Assembly (NCBI RefSeq): GCF_021650705.1
Contig: NZ_CP087138.1
Coordinates: 1,364,001 to 1,428,000 of the forward strand
Reading direction: 5' to 3'
Length of the DNA: 64,000 nucleotides
From: Pseudomonas sp. KNUC1026
Lineage (GTDB): Bacteria > Pseudomonadota > Gammaproteobacteria > Pseudomonadales > Pseudomonadaceae
The position numbers and the translations under genes are program-made. This document shows positions 1 to 11,420 of this stretch, one piece after another. The notes under the pieces are model-generated. The model worked only from the letters and a program-made list of their open reading frames with translations, was not told the origin of the DNA and did not search any database. The stretch's first letter is position 1. The number at the start of each line of letters is the position of its first letter.

Positions 1-2
1 AC

Positions 3-83
3 GATGTGGTGTTGCACAGCGAGCTGGTGCCGGAGATCAAGCAAGAGCCCGATTACGAGGCTGCGTTGGCGGTTCTGAAGTAA
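3..83 (+). CDS. C-terminal end of an unidentified protein (partial)
   Basis: An open frame enters from the left edge and stops at TAA (81-83), giving 26 residues that begin DVVLHSELVPEIK and end in AALAVLK. The tail is acidic and looks like the last helix of a cytoplasmic protein. It is too short to assign to a family. The REP-like palindrome directly downstream supports this being a real gene end. Confidence 0.5.
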   Translation, partial: DVVLHSELVPEIKQEPDYEAALAVLK

Positions 84-95
84 GGCGGGCCTGTA

Positions 96-206
96 CGTTG
101 CACATCGCCCGTTACACGGCGTCCGGCGAGCCGGCCTCCCACAAAAGCAGCTAGATCACCTAAGGCTGCTTCTGTGGGAGGCCGGCTCGCCGGACGACGT
201 GCAACG
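96..206. repeat. REP-like palindrome between the first gene and muxA
   Basis: Two perfect 23-base arms (121-143 and 173-195) have a core of GTCCGGCGAGCCGGCC and flank a 29-base centre. A second short pair, CGTTGCAC at 96-103 and GTGCAACG at 199-206, extends the structure. The arm core (GCCGGCCTCCCACA type) recurs at 23871-23952 and 42198-42267, which marks a dispersed family as opposed to a one-off terminator. It could still end transcription of the upstream gene, though there is no T-run. Pseudomonas REP elements sit between genes in just this way. Confidence 0.75.
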
Positions 207-346
207 GGCTACGCACCTCACATGTTTCAAAACCGAAACCAAGAATTTCGTAAGCGAGCGGTAAAGCCGCTTTGCTAAACCGCCCCGGGTGATTATCGTT
301 CTGCCTCCTGAAAGGAAGCTTGTCGCCATCAAGGGCCTATCTCCCC

Positions 347-1642
347 ATGCAATCGTCTGGTTCCCGCTTTACCCGTCGCCGGCTGTTCGGCCTGCTGCTG
401 CTCGTTCTGATCGCTGTCGCCGCCTGGTGGTACTGGACTCATCGCACCTCCACTGAAACCACCGAAGCGGGCAAGCCGGCCGCTCACGGCCGCAGAGGCG
501 GTGGCAACCCGGCGCGGGCAGGCTTCGGCGGCAGTGAAGGCCCCACCCCTGTGCGGGTGGCGCGCATCACAGCCGGTGACTTCCCTCTTTATTACAAGGC
601 GCTGGGCACCGTCACTGCGCTCAACACCGTGAACGTGCGCACGCGTGTGGCCGGCGAGCTGGTCAAGGTGGCCTTCCGCGAGGGGCAGCCGGTGAAGGCC
701 GGTGACCTGCTGGCGCAGATCGACCCGCGCAGCTACCAGATCGCCCTGCAACAGGCCGAGGGCACCCTGGCCACCAACCAGGCACTGCTGGCCAATGCGC
801 GCACCGACTTCAAGCGCTACCAGGGCCTGTTCGCCCAGGACAGCATCGCCCGCCAGACCCTCGACACCCAGCGATCGCTGGTGGCCCAGTACGAAGGCAC
901 GGTCAAGACCAACCAGGCCGCGGTCAACGATGCTCGGTTGAATCTGGACTTCGCCCAGATCCGCTCACCCATCGCCGGCCGCGTTGGCTTGCGCCAGCTC
1001 GATGTCGGCAACTTGCTGGCCGCCAACGACAGTACGGCGGTCGCCATCGTCACCCAGATGCAGCCGATCAACGTCACCTTCACCCTGCCCGAAACCCAGC
1101 TCGATCCGGTACTGGAGCGCTACCGCGCCGGTGCCCACCTCACCGTCGAGGCCTGGGACCGTGGCGACAGCAAGCTGCAGGCAAGCGGTGTGCTGCAAAG
1201 CCCCGACAACCAGATCGACACCACCACCGGCACCCTCAAGTTCAAGGCAGCGTTCGAGAACAAGGACGAAGCGCTGTTCCCCAATCAGTTCGTCAATGTG
1301 CGCGTGCTGGTCAATACCTTGAAGCAAGTGGTGCTGGCGCCCACCGCCGCGATCCAGTTCGGTGCCGACGGCTCGTTCGTCTACGCGCTCGACGGCGAAG
1401 AAGGCAAGGTCAAGGTGCGCCAGCTCAAGCTGGGCCCGAGCGATGGCAGTTCCACTGTGATCCTTGAAGGCCTTGCCGCTGGCGACCAGGTCGTGCTCGA
1501 AGGCACCGACCGCCTGCGGGACGGCTCCAGGGTCGAGGTAGTGGCCGACCCGGCTGAAGAGCTGCCCAGCTCACCTGGTGAGCACCTGCAAGGGCAGGGC
1601 GGTACTGGCAAGGCCGGCCGCGCGGGCAAAACCGGCGCATGA
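347..1642 (+). CDS. muxA: RND efflux periplasmic adaptor MuxA (MdtA family)
   Basis: This is the membrane-fusion protein of a tripartite RND pump, linking two inner-membrane RND subunits to the outer-membrane channel. From ATG 347 it is 431 residues. An N-terminal membrane anchor ([18 protein letters not shown]) follows a basic RRR stretch. Then come a lipoyl half-motif ([20 protein letters not shown]), an alpha-hairpin around residues 130-190 and the second lipoyl half ([17 protein letters not shown]). A TTG at 320 lies in frame but sits one base from AGGAAG, so I prefer ATG 347, which has AAGGG 11 bases upstream. The stop overlaps the start of muxB by four bases, showing translational coupling. 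The tail is rich in Gly and Lys. Substrates are unknown; homologous pumps export drugs and novobiocin-like compounds. Confidence 0.93.
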   Translation: MQSSGSRFTRRRLFGLLLLVLIAVAAWWYWTHRTSTETTEAGKPAAHGRRGGGNPARAGFGGSEGPTPVRVARITAGDFPLYYKALGTVTALNTVNVRTRVAGELVKVAFREGQPVKAGDLLAQIDPRSYQIALQQAEGTLATNQALLANARTDFKRYQGLFAQDSIARQTLDTQRSLVAQYEGTVKTNQAAVNDARLNLDFAQIRSPIAGRVGLRQLDVGNLLAANDSTAVAIVTQMQPINVTFTLPETQLDPVLERYRAGAHLTVEAWDRGDSKLQASGVLQSPDNQIDTTTGTLKFKAAFENKDEALFPNQFVNVRVLVNTLKQVVLAPTAAIQFGADGSFVYALDGEEGKVKVRQLKLGPSDGSSTVILEGLAAGDQVVLEGTDRLRDGSRVEVVADPAEELPSSPGEHLQGQGGTGKAGRAGKTGA

Positions 1643-4600
1643 ACATCTCTCGCCTGTTCATCCTGCGGCCGGTGGCCACCACGCTGACGATGCTGGCCAT
1701 CGTGCTCGCCGGCCTGATGGGATACAAGATGATGGCCGTCTCGGCGCTGCCTCAGGTCGATTACCCCACCATTCGCGTGATGACGCTGTACCCCGGCGCC
1801 AGCCCTGATGTAATGACCAGCGCGGTTACTGCACCGCTGGAGCGCCAGTTCGGGCAGATGCCCGGGTTGGACCAGATGGCCTCCACCAGTTCTGGCGGCG
1901 CCTCGGTGATCACCCTGCGCTTCAGCCTGGAGCTGTCGATGGACGTCGCCGAGCAGGAAGTGCAGGCGGCCATCAACGCCGCCAACAACCTGCTGCCCAG
2001 CGACCTGCCTGCGCCGCCGGTGTACAACAAGGTCAACCCGGCCGACACGCCGGTGCTCACCATTGCCGTGACCTCGAAAACCCTGCCGCTGCCACGCCTG
2101 AACGACATGGTCGAAACGCGCATGGCACAGAAGCTCTCGCAGGTGTCCGGCGTCGGCCTGATCACCCTGGCCGGCGGCCAGCGCCAGGCGGTGCGGATCA
2201 AGGTCAACCCGCAGGCCCTCGCCGCCAACGGCCTGAACCTTGCCGATGTGCGCACCTTGATCAGCGCCTCCAACGTCAACCAGCCCAAGGGCAACTTCGA
2301 CGGGCCTACGCGGGTGTCGATGCTCGACGCCAATGACCAGCTGCGCTCCCCGAGGAATACGCCAACCTGATCCTGGCCTACCGCAACGGCGCGCCGCTGC
2401 GGCTCAAGGACGTCGCCAGCATCGTCGAGGGCGCCGAGAACGAGCGCCTGGCAGCCTGGGCCAACCGGCAGAAGGCAGTGCTGTTGAACATTCAGCGCCA
2501 GCCCGGCGCCAACGTCATCCAGGTGGTGGACAACATCCGCGAGGTGCTGCCGTCGATCACCGAAAACCTGCCGGCCGGCATCGACGTGACGGTCCTCAGC
2601 GACCGCACCCAGACCATTCGCGCCTCGGTCAACGATGTGCAGAAGGAGCTGCTGTTCGCCATCGTGCTGGTGGTGCTGGTGACCTTCCTGTTCCTGCGCC
2701 GGGCCAGCGCCACGCTGATTCCGTCGATCGCCGTGCCGTTGTCGCTGGTCGGCACTTTCGGGGTGATGTACCTGGCAGGCTTTTCCATCAACAACCTGAC
2801 GCTGATGGCGCTCACCGTCGCCACCGGTTTTGTGGTCGATGACGCCATCGTGATGCTGGAGAACATCGCTCGCCACATCGAGGAGGGCGAAACACCGCTC
2901 AATGCCGCGCTCAAGGGCGCGCAGCAGATCGGCTTTACCCTTGTGTCGCTCACCTTTTCGCTGATTGCTGTGTTGATCCCGCTGCTGTTCATGGCCGACG
3001 TAGTGGGGCGCCTGTTCCGCGAATTCGCCATCACCCTGGCCGTAGCCATCCTGATCTCCCTGGTGGTGTCGCTGACCCTCACGCCGATGATGTGCGCGCG
3101 ATTGCTCAAGCGCGAACCGCCGCCCGAGCAGCAGGGCCGCTTCTATCGCGCGAGCGGTGCGTGGATCGACTGGCTGGTGGCGCGCTACGACAGCGCGCTG
3201 GGCTGGGTGCTGCGGCACCAGCCGTTCACCCTGATGGTGGCGCTGGCGACGCTGGGGCTTACGGTGGTGCTGTACCTGGCGGTGCCCAAAGGGTTTTTCC
3301 CGGTGCAGGACACCGGGTTCATCCAGGGCATTTCCGAAGCGCCGCAGTCGATTTCGTTCAAGGCCATGGCCGTGCGCCAGCAGGCGCTTGCCGACATCAT
3401 CCTGCAAGACCCCGCCGTGCAGAGCCTGTCGTCCTACATCGGCGTGGACGGCGATAACGCCACGCTCAACAGCGGCCGCCTGCAGATCAACCTCAAGCCG
3501 CGCAGCGAGCGTGACGCCACTGCCAGCGAGGTAATCAGGCGCCTGCAACCACAGGTCGATGGCCTCCCGGGTGTGCGGCTGTTCATGCAGCCGGTGCAGG
3601 ACCTCACCATCGAGGACCGGGTGAGCCGCACCCAATACCAGTTCAGCCTGTCGTCGCCAGATGCCGACCAACTGGCGCTGTGGAGCGGCAAGCTGGCCGA
3701 TGCCTTGCACCGGCAACCGGAGCTGCGTGACGTGGCCAGCGACCTGCAGGACCGCGGCCTGCAGGTGTATCTGGACATCGACCGCGACAGCGCCAAACGC
3801 CTGGGGGTGAACGTCTCGGACATCACCAACGCGCTCTACGATGCTTTCGGCCAGCGGCAGATCTCCACCATCTACACCCAGGCCAGCCAGTACCGCGTGG
3901 TGCTGCAATCGGCCGATGGCGGCAGTATCGGCCCCGAGGCGCTCGAGCAGCTCTACGTCAAAGCCTCCGGCGACAGCTCGGTGGGCACCAACAGCACCGG
4001 CACGGGCAACACCAACAACACCGCGAACAAGGCCAGCACCACCAGCACCACCGTCACCAGCACCGAAGGCGGCGGGCAGGTGCGGCTGTCGAGCCTGGCG
4101 CGGATCGAGCAGCGGCAGGCGCAACTGGCCATCGCTCACATCGGCCAGTTCCCGGCGGTGATGATGTCGTTCAACCTGGCCCCCGGCGTGTCGCTGGGCG
4201 AGGCGGTCAAGGTGATCGAGCGCACCCAGCAGGCCATCGGCATGCCGGTGGGTGTGCAGACGCAGTTCCAGGGCGCCGCTGAAGCATTCCAGGCGTCGCT
4301 GTCGAGCACCTTGCTGCTGATCCTCGCTGCGGTGGTGACCATGTACATCGTGCTGGGCGTGCTTTACGAGAGCTTCATTCACCCGGTGACCATCCTCTCG
4401 ACGCTGCCCTCGGCGGCGGTGGGTGCATCTGCTGTCGCTGCTGTTGTCGGGCAACGACCTGGGGATGATAGGCATCATCGGCATCATCCTGCTGATCGGC
4501 ATCGTCAAGAAGAACGCCATCATGATGATCGACTTTGCCCTGGAGGCCGAGCGAGAGCGCGGGCTGGCGCCGCTGGAGGCGATTCGCGAGGCTGCGCTGC

Positions 4601-4830
4601 TGCGCTTCCGGCCGATCCTGATGACCACGCTCGCGGCGCTGTTCGGCGCCTTGCCGCTGATGTTCGCACAAGGCTCGGGCGCCGAGCTGCGTCAGCCGCT
4701 GGGCCTGGTGATGGTCGGCGGCCTGGCGCTAAGCCAGGTGCTCACGCTGTTCACCACGCCGGTGATCTACCTGGGCTTCGACCGCCTGGCGCGGCGCCTG
4801 CGCCGTAACGGCCAGGAGCACGCGGCGTGA
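1639..4830 (+). CDS. muxB: RND efflux transporter subunit MuxB (MdtB family), two frame breaks as sequenced
   Basis: This is an inner-membrane proton-driven RND permease, one of the two different RND subunits of a MuxABC-type pump. The repaired protein is 1063 residues, normal for the family. Visible features are the N-terminal membrane helix, the TM4 Asp pair in [12 protein letters not shown], a Thr/Asn/Ser-rich low-complexity loop in the second periplasmic domain (about 4000-4065) and the conserved [13 protein letters not shown] near the C-terminus. The frame breaks twice. One C is missing from a C-run at 2348-2351 (LRSP should continue [13 protein letters not shown]). One base is extra near 4427-4428 (PSAAVGA should continue [12 protein letters not shown]). 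The two shifts cancel, so both ends are in frame. The gene overlaps muxA and muxC by four bases each. I read the breaks as sequencing errors. Confidence 0.92.
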
Positions 4831-7800
4831 ACCTGTCGGCACCTTTCATTCGCAGGCCAGTGGCCACCTTTCTGCTGTGCGTGGCGATCATGCTGCTGGG
4901 GGCGGTGAGTTTTCGCCTGCTGCCGGTGGCGCCGCTGCCGCAGATGGACTTCCCGGTGATCGTGGTCAGCGCCAGCCTGCCGGGGGCCAGCCCCGAGGTG
5001 ATGGCCTCCACCGTGGCAACGCCGCTGGAGCGCGCGCTTGCAAGCCTGGGCGGGGTGCAGACGCTGTTCAGCCGCTCGAGCCAGGGCTCCACGCGGGTGA
5101 TCATGAGCTTCGAGCAGGGCCGCGACATCGACGGCGCGGCCCGTGACGTGCAGGCCGCGATCAATGCTTCGCGCTCGCTCATGCCCAGCGGCATGAAAAG
5201 CCTGCCCACCTACAAGAAGATCAACCCCTCGCAGGCACCGATCATGGTGCTGGCGCTCACCAGCGACGTGCTGCAAAAGGGCCAGCTGTACGACCTGGCC
5301 TCGACCATCCTGTCGCAGAGCCTGTCGCAGGTGAACGGGGTGGGCGAGGTGCAGATCGGCGGCAGCTCGCTGCCGGCGGTGCGGGTGGAACTGCAACCGC
5401 GCTTGCTGGAGCAATACGGCGTGGCCCTGGACGATGTGCGCACGGCCATCACTACCGCCAACGTGCGCCGGCCCAAGGGGTTCGTCGAAGACGGCGACCG
5501 CGCCTGGCAGGTGCAGGCCAGCGACCAGCTGGAAAAGGCCGAGGACTACCGGCCGTTGATCATCCGTGCCCGCGACGGCGCGGTGCTGCGCCTGTCGGAC
5601 GTGGCCAAGGTAAGCGACGCGGTGGAGGACCGCTACAACAGCGGTTTTTTCAATCGCCAGGACGCGGTGCTGCTGGTGATCAACCGCCAGGCCGGCGCCA
5701 ACATCATCGAAACCGTGCAGCACATCAAGGACCAGCTGCCGGCGCTCAAGGCGGTGATGCCGGCCAGCGTAAACCTCACTGTGGCCATGGACCGTACCTC
5801 GGTGATCAAGGCCACCCTGCACGAGGCGGAGGTGACCCTGCTGATCGCCGTGGTGCTGGTTGTGCTGGTGGTCTACCTGTTCCTGGCCAGCGCCCGCGCG
5901 TCGTTGATCCCGACGCTGGCGGTGCCTGTTTCGCTGATCGGCACCTTCGCGATCATGTACTTGTATGGTTTTTCGCTAAACAACTTGTCGCTGATGGCGT
6001 TGATCCTGGCCACCGGCCTTGTGGTGGACGATGCCATCGTGGTGCTGGAGAACATCGCCCGGCACATCGACGACGGCGTGCCGCCACTGGAAGCGGCCTA
6101 CTGCGGGGCGCGTGAGGTGGGCTTCACCCTGCTGGCGATGAACAGCTCGTTGGTGGTGGTGTTCCTGTCGATCCTGTTCATGGGCGGCTTCGTTTCCAAC
6201 CTGTTCCGTGAGTTTTCCATCACGCTGGCGGCTGCCATCGTGGTGTCGCTGCTGGTATCGCTCACCCTCACACCGATGCTCTGCGCGCGCTGGCTCAAGC
6301 CCCACGGCAGCCAGCGCAGCCGCCTGCAGCAGTGGAGCGAACGCGCCAATGCACGCCTGGTGGCTGGCTACGATCGCAGCCTGGGCTGGGTGCTGCGCCA
6401 CCCGCGCCTGACCCTGTTGAGCCTGTTGGCCACCATCGTGGTCAACGTCGCGCTGTACGTTGTGGTGCCCAAGACGCTGATGCCCGAGCAGGACACCGGC
6501 CAGTTGATGGGCTTCATTCGTGGCGATGACGGGCTGTCGTTCGGGGTGATGCAGCCCAAGATGCGCCAGTACCGCGACGCCATCCTCGCCGACCCGGCAG
6601 TTGACAGCGTGGCGGCCACACTGGGCGGCAACAACGGCACCAACAATGCCACCGTGCTGGTGCGGCTCAAGCCGCTCAAGGAGCGTGGCGTTTCGGCCAG
6701 GCAGGTGATCGAGCGCATCCGCAAGAACGCGCCGAAAATCCCCGGAGCGCGGCTGTTCCTGGATTCGGACCAGGACCTGCAGTTCGGCGGCGCCCGCGAT
6801 GACACCACCTCGCAGTATCAGTACACCGTACAGAGCGACGACCTGGCCCAGCTGCGCCAGTGGTTCCCGAAGATCGTGCAGGCGCTGCACAAGGTGCCGG
6901 AAATCACCTCCATCGACGCCCGCGAAGGCGCCGGTACTGCGCAGGTGACGCTCAAGGTCGACCGCGACCAGGCCGAGCGTTTGGGCATCGACATGAGCAC
7001 GGTAATGACGGTGCTCAACAACGCCTACAGCCAGCGCCAGGTCTCCACCATCTACGACAGCCTCAACCAGTACCAGGTGGTGATGGAGGTCAACCCGCAA
7101 TACGCCTGGGACCCGGTGACGCTGGAGCAGATCAAGGTGATCACCAGCAGCGGCGCACAGGTGCCGCTCTCGGCCATCGCCCGCTACGAGAACAGCCTGG
7201 CCGATGACCGCGTCAGCCACGACGAAGGCTTCGCCTCCGAGGACATCTCCTTCGATGCCTCACCCGGCTACACCGTCGACGACGCCACCCGCGCCGTGGA
7301 CCGGGCGCTGGCCGGCCTTGGCCTGCCGGACGGGCTGATCGTCAAGGTCGCCGGCAATGCCGATGCCTTCATGAAGGCCCAGCAAGGGCAGCCGCTGATG
7401 ATCCTCAGTGCGTTGGTGATGGTCTATCTGGTGCTGGGGGTGTTGTACGAGAGCTACATCCACCCGCTGACCATTCTTTCCACCTTGCCCTCGGCAGGGG
7501 TGGGCGCGCTGCTGGCCATATGGCTGACCGGCGGCCAGTTCAGCCTGATTTCGTTGCTGGGGCTGTTCCTGCTCATCGGCGTTGTGAAGAAGAACGCCAT
7601 CATGATGATCGACCTTGCGCTGCAACTGGAGCGTGAACAGGGCCACGCGCCGCTGGAGGCGATCCGCCAGGCCTGCCTGTTGCGCCTGCGGCCGATCCTG
7701 ATCGACTACGCTTGCCGCCGTGCTCGGCGCCTTGCCGCTGTTGCTCAGCCGCGGCGATGGCGCGGAGATGCGCACGCCGCTGGGCGTTGCGATCATTGGC

Positions 7801-7932
7801 GGCCTGCTGCTCAGCCAGGTGCTGACGCTGTACACCACGCCTGTCGTTTACCTGTCCCTGGACCGCCTGCGCCACCGCTTCAACCGCTGGCGCGGCATCC
7901 GCACCGACGCTGCCCTGGATACACCGCTATGA
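4827..7932 (+). CDS. muxC: RND efflux transporter subunit MuxC (MdtC family), frame break near the 3' end
   Basis: This is the second RND subunit of the pump; MuxB and MuxC type proteins form a heterotrimer. The repaired length is 1034 residues. It carries [17 protein letters not shown] in TM4 and [15 protein letters not shown] near the end. An extra base at 7702-7704 turns the expected [13 protein letters not shown] into [11 protein letters not shown]. The correct continuation, [20 protein letters not shown], lies one frame over and ends LDTPL at TGA 7930-7932. That stop overlaps the opmB ATG (7929) in the usual ATGA arrangement. Without the correction the frame runs straight into opmB and produces a false 1514-residue fusion. 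Confidence 0.92.
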
Positions 7933-9371
7933 CCACGCCTCACGCTCCGTTCCCTTTGCGCCTGCCGGTTGCGGCGCTGGCGTTGGCGCTGCTCACCGCC
8001 TGCGCCGTAGGCCCCGATTACCACCGCCCCGAAGCTGCTGCGCCCGCGCAGTTCAAGGCCGCACACGGCTGGGCGGTAGCCGTCCCAGCCGACGCGCAGG
8101 CCAAGGGCGCCTGGTGGGCGGCCTATGGCGATGCCCAGCTCAACGCTCTGGTGGATGAGCTCAACCGTGGCAACCAGAGCATCGCCCAGTACGAGGCGCA
8201 ATACCGCCAGGCCCAGGCCGCCGTGCGCGGCAGCCGTGGCGCATTGTTCCCCAGCGTTTCGGCCAGTGCCGGCAAAACCCGTGCGGCTCAAGGCACCGGC
8301 AGCAGCGGCTCGAGCCTGTCCAACGCCAGCACCGGCATCCGCACCACCTACAACGCGCAACTGGGCGTGAGCTGGGAACCCGACCTCTGGGGCCGCCTGC
8401 GCCGTACGCTCGAGGCCAACGAGGGCAACGCCCAGGCGAGCCTGGCCGATTGGGCCAACATTCGCCTGTCCATGCAGTCGCAGCTGGTGCAGAACTACCT
8501 GCAACTGCGCGTGCTGGATGCCGAGAAGCGCCTGCTGCAATCGACGGTCGACACCTACCAGCGCTCCCTGCAACTGACCACCAACCAGTACCAGGCGGGA
8601 ATCTCCGGCCCCGACGCAGTGGCCCAGGCGCGCACCCAGCTCAAGAGCGCCCAGGCCGACCTGATCGACCTCACCTGGCAGCGCGCTCAGTATGAAAACG
8701 CAATCGCAGTGCTGATGGGCAAGGCCCCGGCCGACTTCTCGTTGGCCGAAACCGACCAGGTACCGGCCTTGCCGGCGATCCCGGTGGGCCTGCCGTCGCA
8801 ATTGCTGCAACGCCGCCCCGACATCGCTGCCGCCGAACGCGCGGTGATGAGCGCCAACGCCGGCATCGGTGTGGCCAAGGCCGCCTATTACCCCGACCTC
8901 ACCCTGAGCGCCAGCGGCGGCTACAGCTCCAGCAGCTTCGCCGACTGGATCAGCCTGCCGAACCGCTTCTGGTCGGTAGGCCCGAGCCTTGCGCTGACCT
9001 TGTTCGACGCCGGCCAGCGCAGTGCCGAGGTAGACCGCACCGTGGCCGTCTACGACCAGACCGTGGCGCAATACCGCCAGGCGGTGCTCGACGGCCTGCG
9101 CGAAGTGGAAGACTACATGGCGCAACTCAAGACCTACCAGGACGAAGCCGTGGTGCGCCGGGAGGCGCTGGAGGCCGCGCGCGAGTCGCTGCGCCTGACC
9201 ACCAACCAGTACCGCGCCGGGCTGATCGGTTACCTGGACGTGGTCAATACCCAGGCCACCGCGCTGTCCAATGAGCGCAGCGTGCTGGCGCTCGACCAGA
9301 GTCAGCTGGTGGCCAGCGTGAACCTGATCGTGGCTCTGGGCGGGGGCTGGGAGGGCAATCTCACACCTTGA
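7929..9371 (+). CDS. opmB: Outer-membrane efflux lipoprotein OpmB (OprM/NodT family)
   Basis: This is the outer-membrane channel of the MuxABC pump, 480 residues. The N-terminus has a signal peptide with a lipobox (ALALLTAC), so it should be lipidated at Cys. It is followed by [10 protein letters not shown], typical of OprM/NodT lipoproteins. Two OEP repeats are visible, each with a conserved LTTNQYQAG / LTTNQYRAG element, at about residues 215 and 425. Helical coiled-coil segments rich in Gln and Ala lie between them. Its ATG overlaps the muxC stop, so it is the last gene of a four-gene operon. The next gene starts 70 bases downstream. The frame is intact from ATG to stop. Confidence 0.93.
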   Translation: MTTPHAPFPLRLPVAALALALLTACAVGPDYHRPEAAAPAQFKAAHGWAVAVPADAQAKGAWWAAYGDAQLNALVDELNRGNQSIAQYEAQYRQAQAAVRGSRGALFPSVSASAGKTRAAQGTGSSGSSLSNASTGIRTTYNAQLGVSWEPDLWGRLRRTLEANEGNAQASLADWANIRLSMQSQLVQNYLQLRVLDAEKRLLQSTVDTYQRSLQLTTNQYQAGISGPDAVAQARTQLKSAQADLIDLTWQRAQYENAIAVLMGKAPADFSLAETDQVPALPAIPVGLPSQLLQRRPDIAAAERAVMSANAGIGVAKAAYYPDLTLSASGGYSSSSFADWISLPNRFWSVGPSLALTLFDAGQRSAEVDRTVAVYDQTVAQYRQAVLDGLREVEDYMAQLKTYQDEAVVRREALEAARESLRLTTNQYRAGLIGYLDVVNTQATALSNERSVLALDQSQLVASVNLIVALGGGWEGNLTP

Positions 9372-9440
9372 AACGCACGCGCCCTTGGGAATCATCGTAA
9401 ATCTCACCACAATGCCGCCCTTTTCGACGGGGAGCACAGC

Positions 9441-11333
9441 ATGGCTCGGTGGTGGTTGTGTCTAGGGTTTTGTCTCTTTTGTGCTCCAAGTTGGGGGCTG
9501 GTGCTGGAAAACGCCTCGTGGCGGGTCGTCGTCGACCCTCGCACTCTGGCGGTCGAGGCGGCACCTGCGCAGGGCCGCCCCTGGGTGGTGTCTGCACCGG
9601 TGGCGCCAGCCCGCGTCAACCGGGTCGAACGGCGTGCCGGCAACGCTAGCTGGCAATGGGGCGACTATGCCGTGCGAATGCATCTTCACGCCCAGGTGCT
9701 GGATGTCACCTTTACTCCGGTAATGCCAGGTGAACTCACTTGGCCGCGGGTACCCCAAACCTTGAATGGCCTGCTGTTGCCCCTGAAAGAGGGCCACTAC
9801 GTTCGTGCCGGTGACCGTGCCTGGCGTGAGGCGCTGGCAGCGGAGCACGCGCAACTGAGCACAACCGAAGACCTGAGCCTGCCTGCGCTGGGCGCCGAAA
9901 ACGGGCAGCACAGCCTGAGTTGGCTGTTCCCGGTGGCATTCGACAACACGTTGCACTTCGACGTTGGCGAGGCCGGGGTGGGCTGGCACGTGAACCACCG
10001 CTTCACTGCGCTTGAGCCACAGCGGCGCTACCACGTGCGTGTGGTGTTGAGCGATCACGATTTGCTGGCACCGGGCAAAGCCTGGCGGCAGTGGTTGCTC
10101 GGGCAGGCCAGGTTCGTGTCGCTCGAAGAGAAAATTCACGCAAACCCCGCTGCAAAGCGGCTGATCGGTGCCTCACACCTCTATCTGTGGGGTGGCGACT
10201 GGGCCCAGGCGCTCACTCCTCTCATCGCTGCCGGGTTGCCGCGCCTGTGGCTGGGGTTGCCGCAATGGACCCAAGGTACCCATGCGCCGGCTACCGTCGC
10301 CCAGGCAGTGGCCGCCGGCTACCTCATAGCACCCTATGATTCCTATGACACCGCATTGCCGCCCGGCAATGCCCGGCCGACCTGGCTCACCGCACAGTTG
10401 GGCGAGCAAGCCTGGCGAACCTGCGCCGTGGTGCGCGAAGACGGCTCGCGCCAGCCCGGTTTCGGTGGTGAGGGCGTTTACACCCACACCGGCTGCGTGC
10501 GGCCCCTGATGGAAGCCAGAGTGGCTGGGCTGCTCGCTCAGGCACCCTTCAACAGTTGGTTTCTGGACGTGGCCGCCACCGGCATGCTGTTCAACAATCA
10601 CGACCCCGCACAGCTCACCACCCAGCGCCAGGATGCCGATCATCGGCTGGCCGCCATGGGTTGGCTAGGCCAGGCCAAGGGGCTGGTGGTCGGCTCGGAG
10701 GTGGGTGGGGCTGTGGTCGATGAAACCGCACTGTTCGCCCACGGCATGCAGACCTCCGGGTTCGGATGGAACGATCCGCACATGCGCCAGCAGCGCAACT
10801 CACCCTATTATCTGGGCCGCTGGTGGCCGGAGCAGGCGCCTGAAGTGTTCTTCAAACCCGCGCAGCTCAAGGCCAGGTATCGCCAGTTGTATTTCAACCC
10901 CGCCTCACGCTTGCCGCTGTTCCAGGCGGCCTATCACGACAGCGTGATCACCACCGACCACTGGACGCTCGACGGCCTGAAATTCCCCGAAGTGCAAACC
11001 ACGCGGGCGTTGCTGGGGCAGCTCTACAACGTGCCCCCTCTATTGAACCTGGCAGCGGGCAACGCCGCTGCGCGCATGGGCTGGCTGCGGGCCAACGATG
11101 CGTTCTTCAGGCCACTGCATCTGCGGCTTCACAACCAGGCGCTGGTCGACTTTCGCTGGCTGAATGAGCACGGGACTGTGCAGCAGGCAACCTATGCCGA
11201 TGGCACGCGTATCGTCGCCAATTTCACCCGCGAGCCGTGGGATGGGCAGCCGGGCCAGTCGGCATTCGCCTATGCGGAGCAAGGGGCTGAGCCGATACGC
11301 TGGCAAGTGCCTCTGGTTCAACCCGCAGGCTGA
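9441..11333 (+). CDS. Exported glycoside-hydrolase-like protein (TIM-barrel, GH101/DUF5696-like)
   Basis: The protein has 630 residues and an N-terminal signal peptide (MARWWLCLGFCLFCAPSWG), so it is probably periplasmic or secreted. GGGGAG lies six bases before the ATG. The N-terminal third is beta-rich. The middle looks like a TIM barrel, with SHLYLWGGDW as an early strand, WFLDVAATG carrying Asp about 376, and VVGSEVGG carrying Glu about 420. The C-terminal part has an all-beta look (YADGTRIVANFTREPW). The Asp on one strand followed by a Glu on the next resembles the nucleophile/acid pair of GH101-like enzymes. This assignment rests on overall appearance only. It stands alone between the efflux operon and polB, and no other sugar gene is next to it. 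Confidence 0.55.
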   Translation: MARWWLCLGFCLFCAPSWGLVLENASWRVVVDPRTLAVEAAPAQGRPWVVSAPVAPARVNRVERRAGNASWQWGDYAVRMHLHAQVLDVTFTPVMPGELTWPRVPQTLNGLLLPLKEGHYVRAGDRAWREALAAEHAQLSTTEDLSLPALGAENGQHSLSWLFPVAFDNTLHFDVGEAGVGWHVNHRFTALEPQRRYHVRVVLSDHDLLAPGKAWRQWLLGQARFVSLEEKIHANPAAKRLIGASHLYLWGGDWAQALTPLIAAGLPRLWLGLPQWTQGTHAPATVAQAVAAGYLIAPYDSYDTALPPGNARPTWLTAQLGEQAWRTCAVVREDGSRQPGFGGEGVYTHTGCVRPLMEARVAGLLAQAPFNSWFLDVAATGMLFNNHDPAQLTTQRQDADHRLAAMGWLGQAKGLVVGSEVGGAVVDETALFAHGMQTSGFGWNDPHMRQQRNSPYYLGRWWPEQAPEVFFKPAQLKARYRQLYFNPASRLPLFQAAYHDSVITTDHWTLDGLKFPEVQTTRALLGQLYNVPPLLNLAAGNAAARMGWLRANDAFFRPLHLRLHNQALVDFRWLNEHGTVQQATYADGTRIVANFTREPWDGQPGQSAFAYAEQGAEPIRWQVPLVQPAG

Positions 11334-11420
11334 TCGGCGCCCATTGCACGGAACCGGCGCCTTCAAAGGTCACGGCGCTCGACCTATACTGGCCGCCTTT
11401 TCAACCGCGGTGCGGCCAGC

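Noticed and set aside
1639..2370. A possible truncated natural MuxB fragment
   Set aside because: The downstream frame continues the same protein at once, operon overlaps are intact at both ends, and the missing base lies in a C-run. An error is more likely than a truncated gene.
1761..4628. A 955-codon open frame antisense to muxB, rich in His, Arg and Gln
   Set aside because: It is a shadow frame caused by high GC and third-position bias. It has no family motif, and it runs opposite a well-recognised RND gene. Similar antisense frames occur opposite the hybrid kinase (18795-21476), katG (53166-55553) and others.
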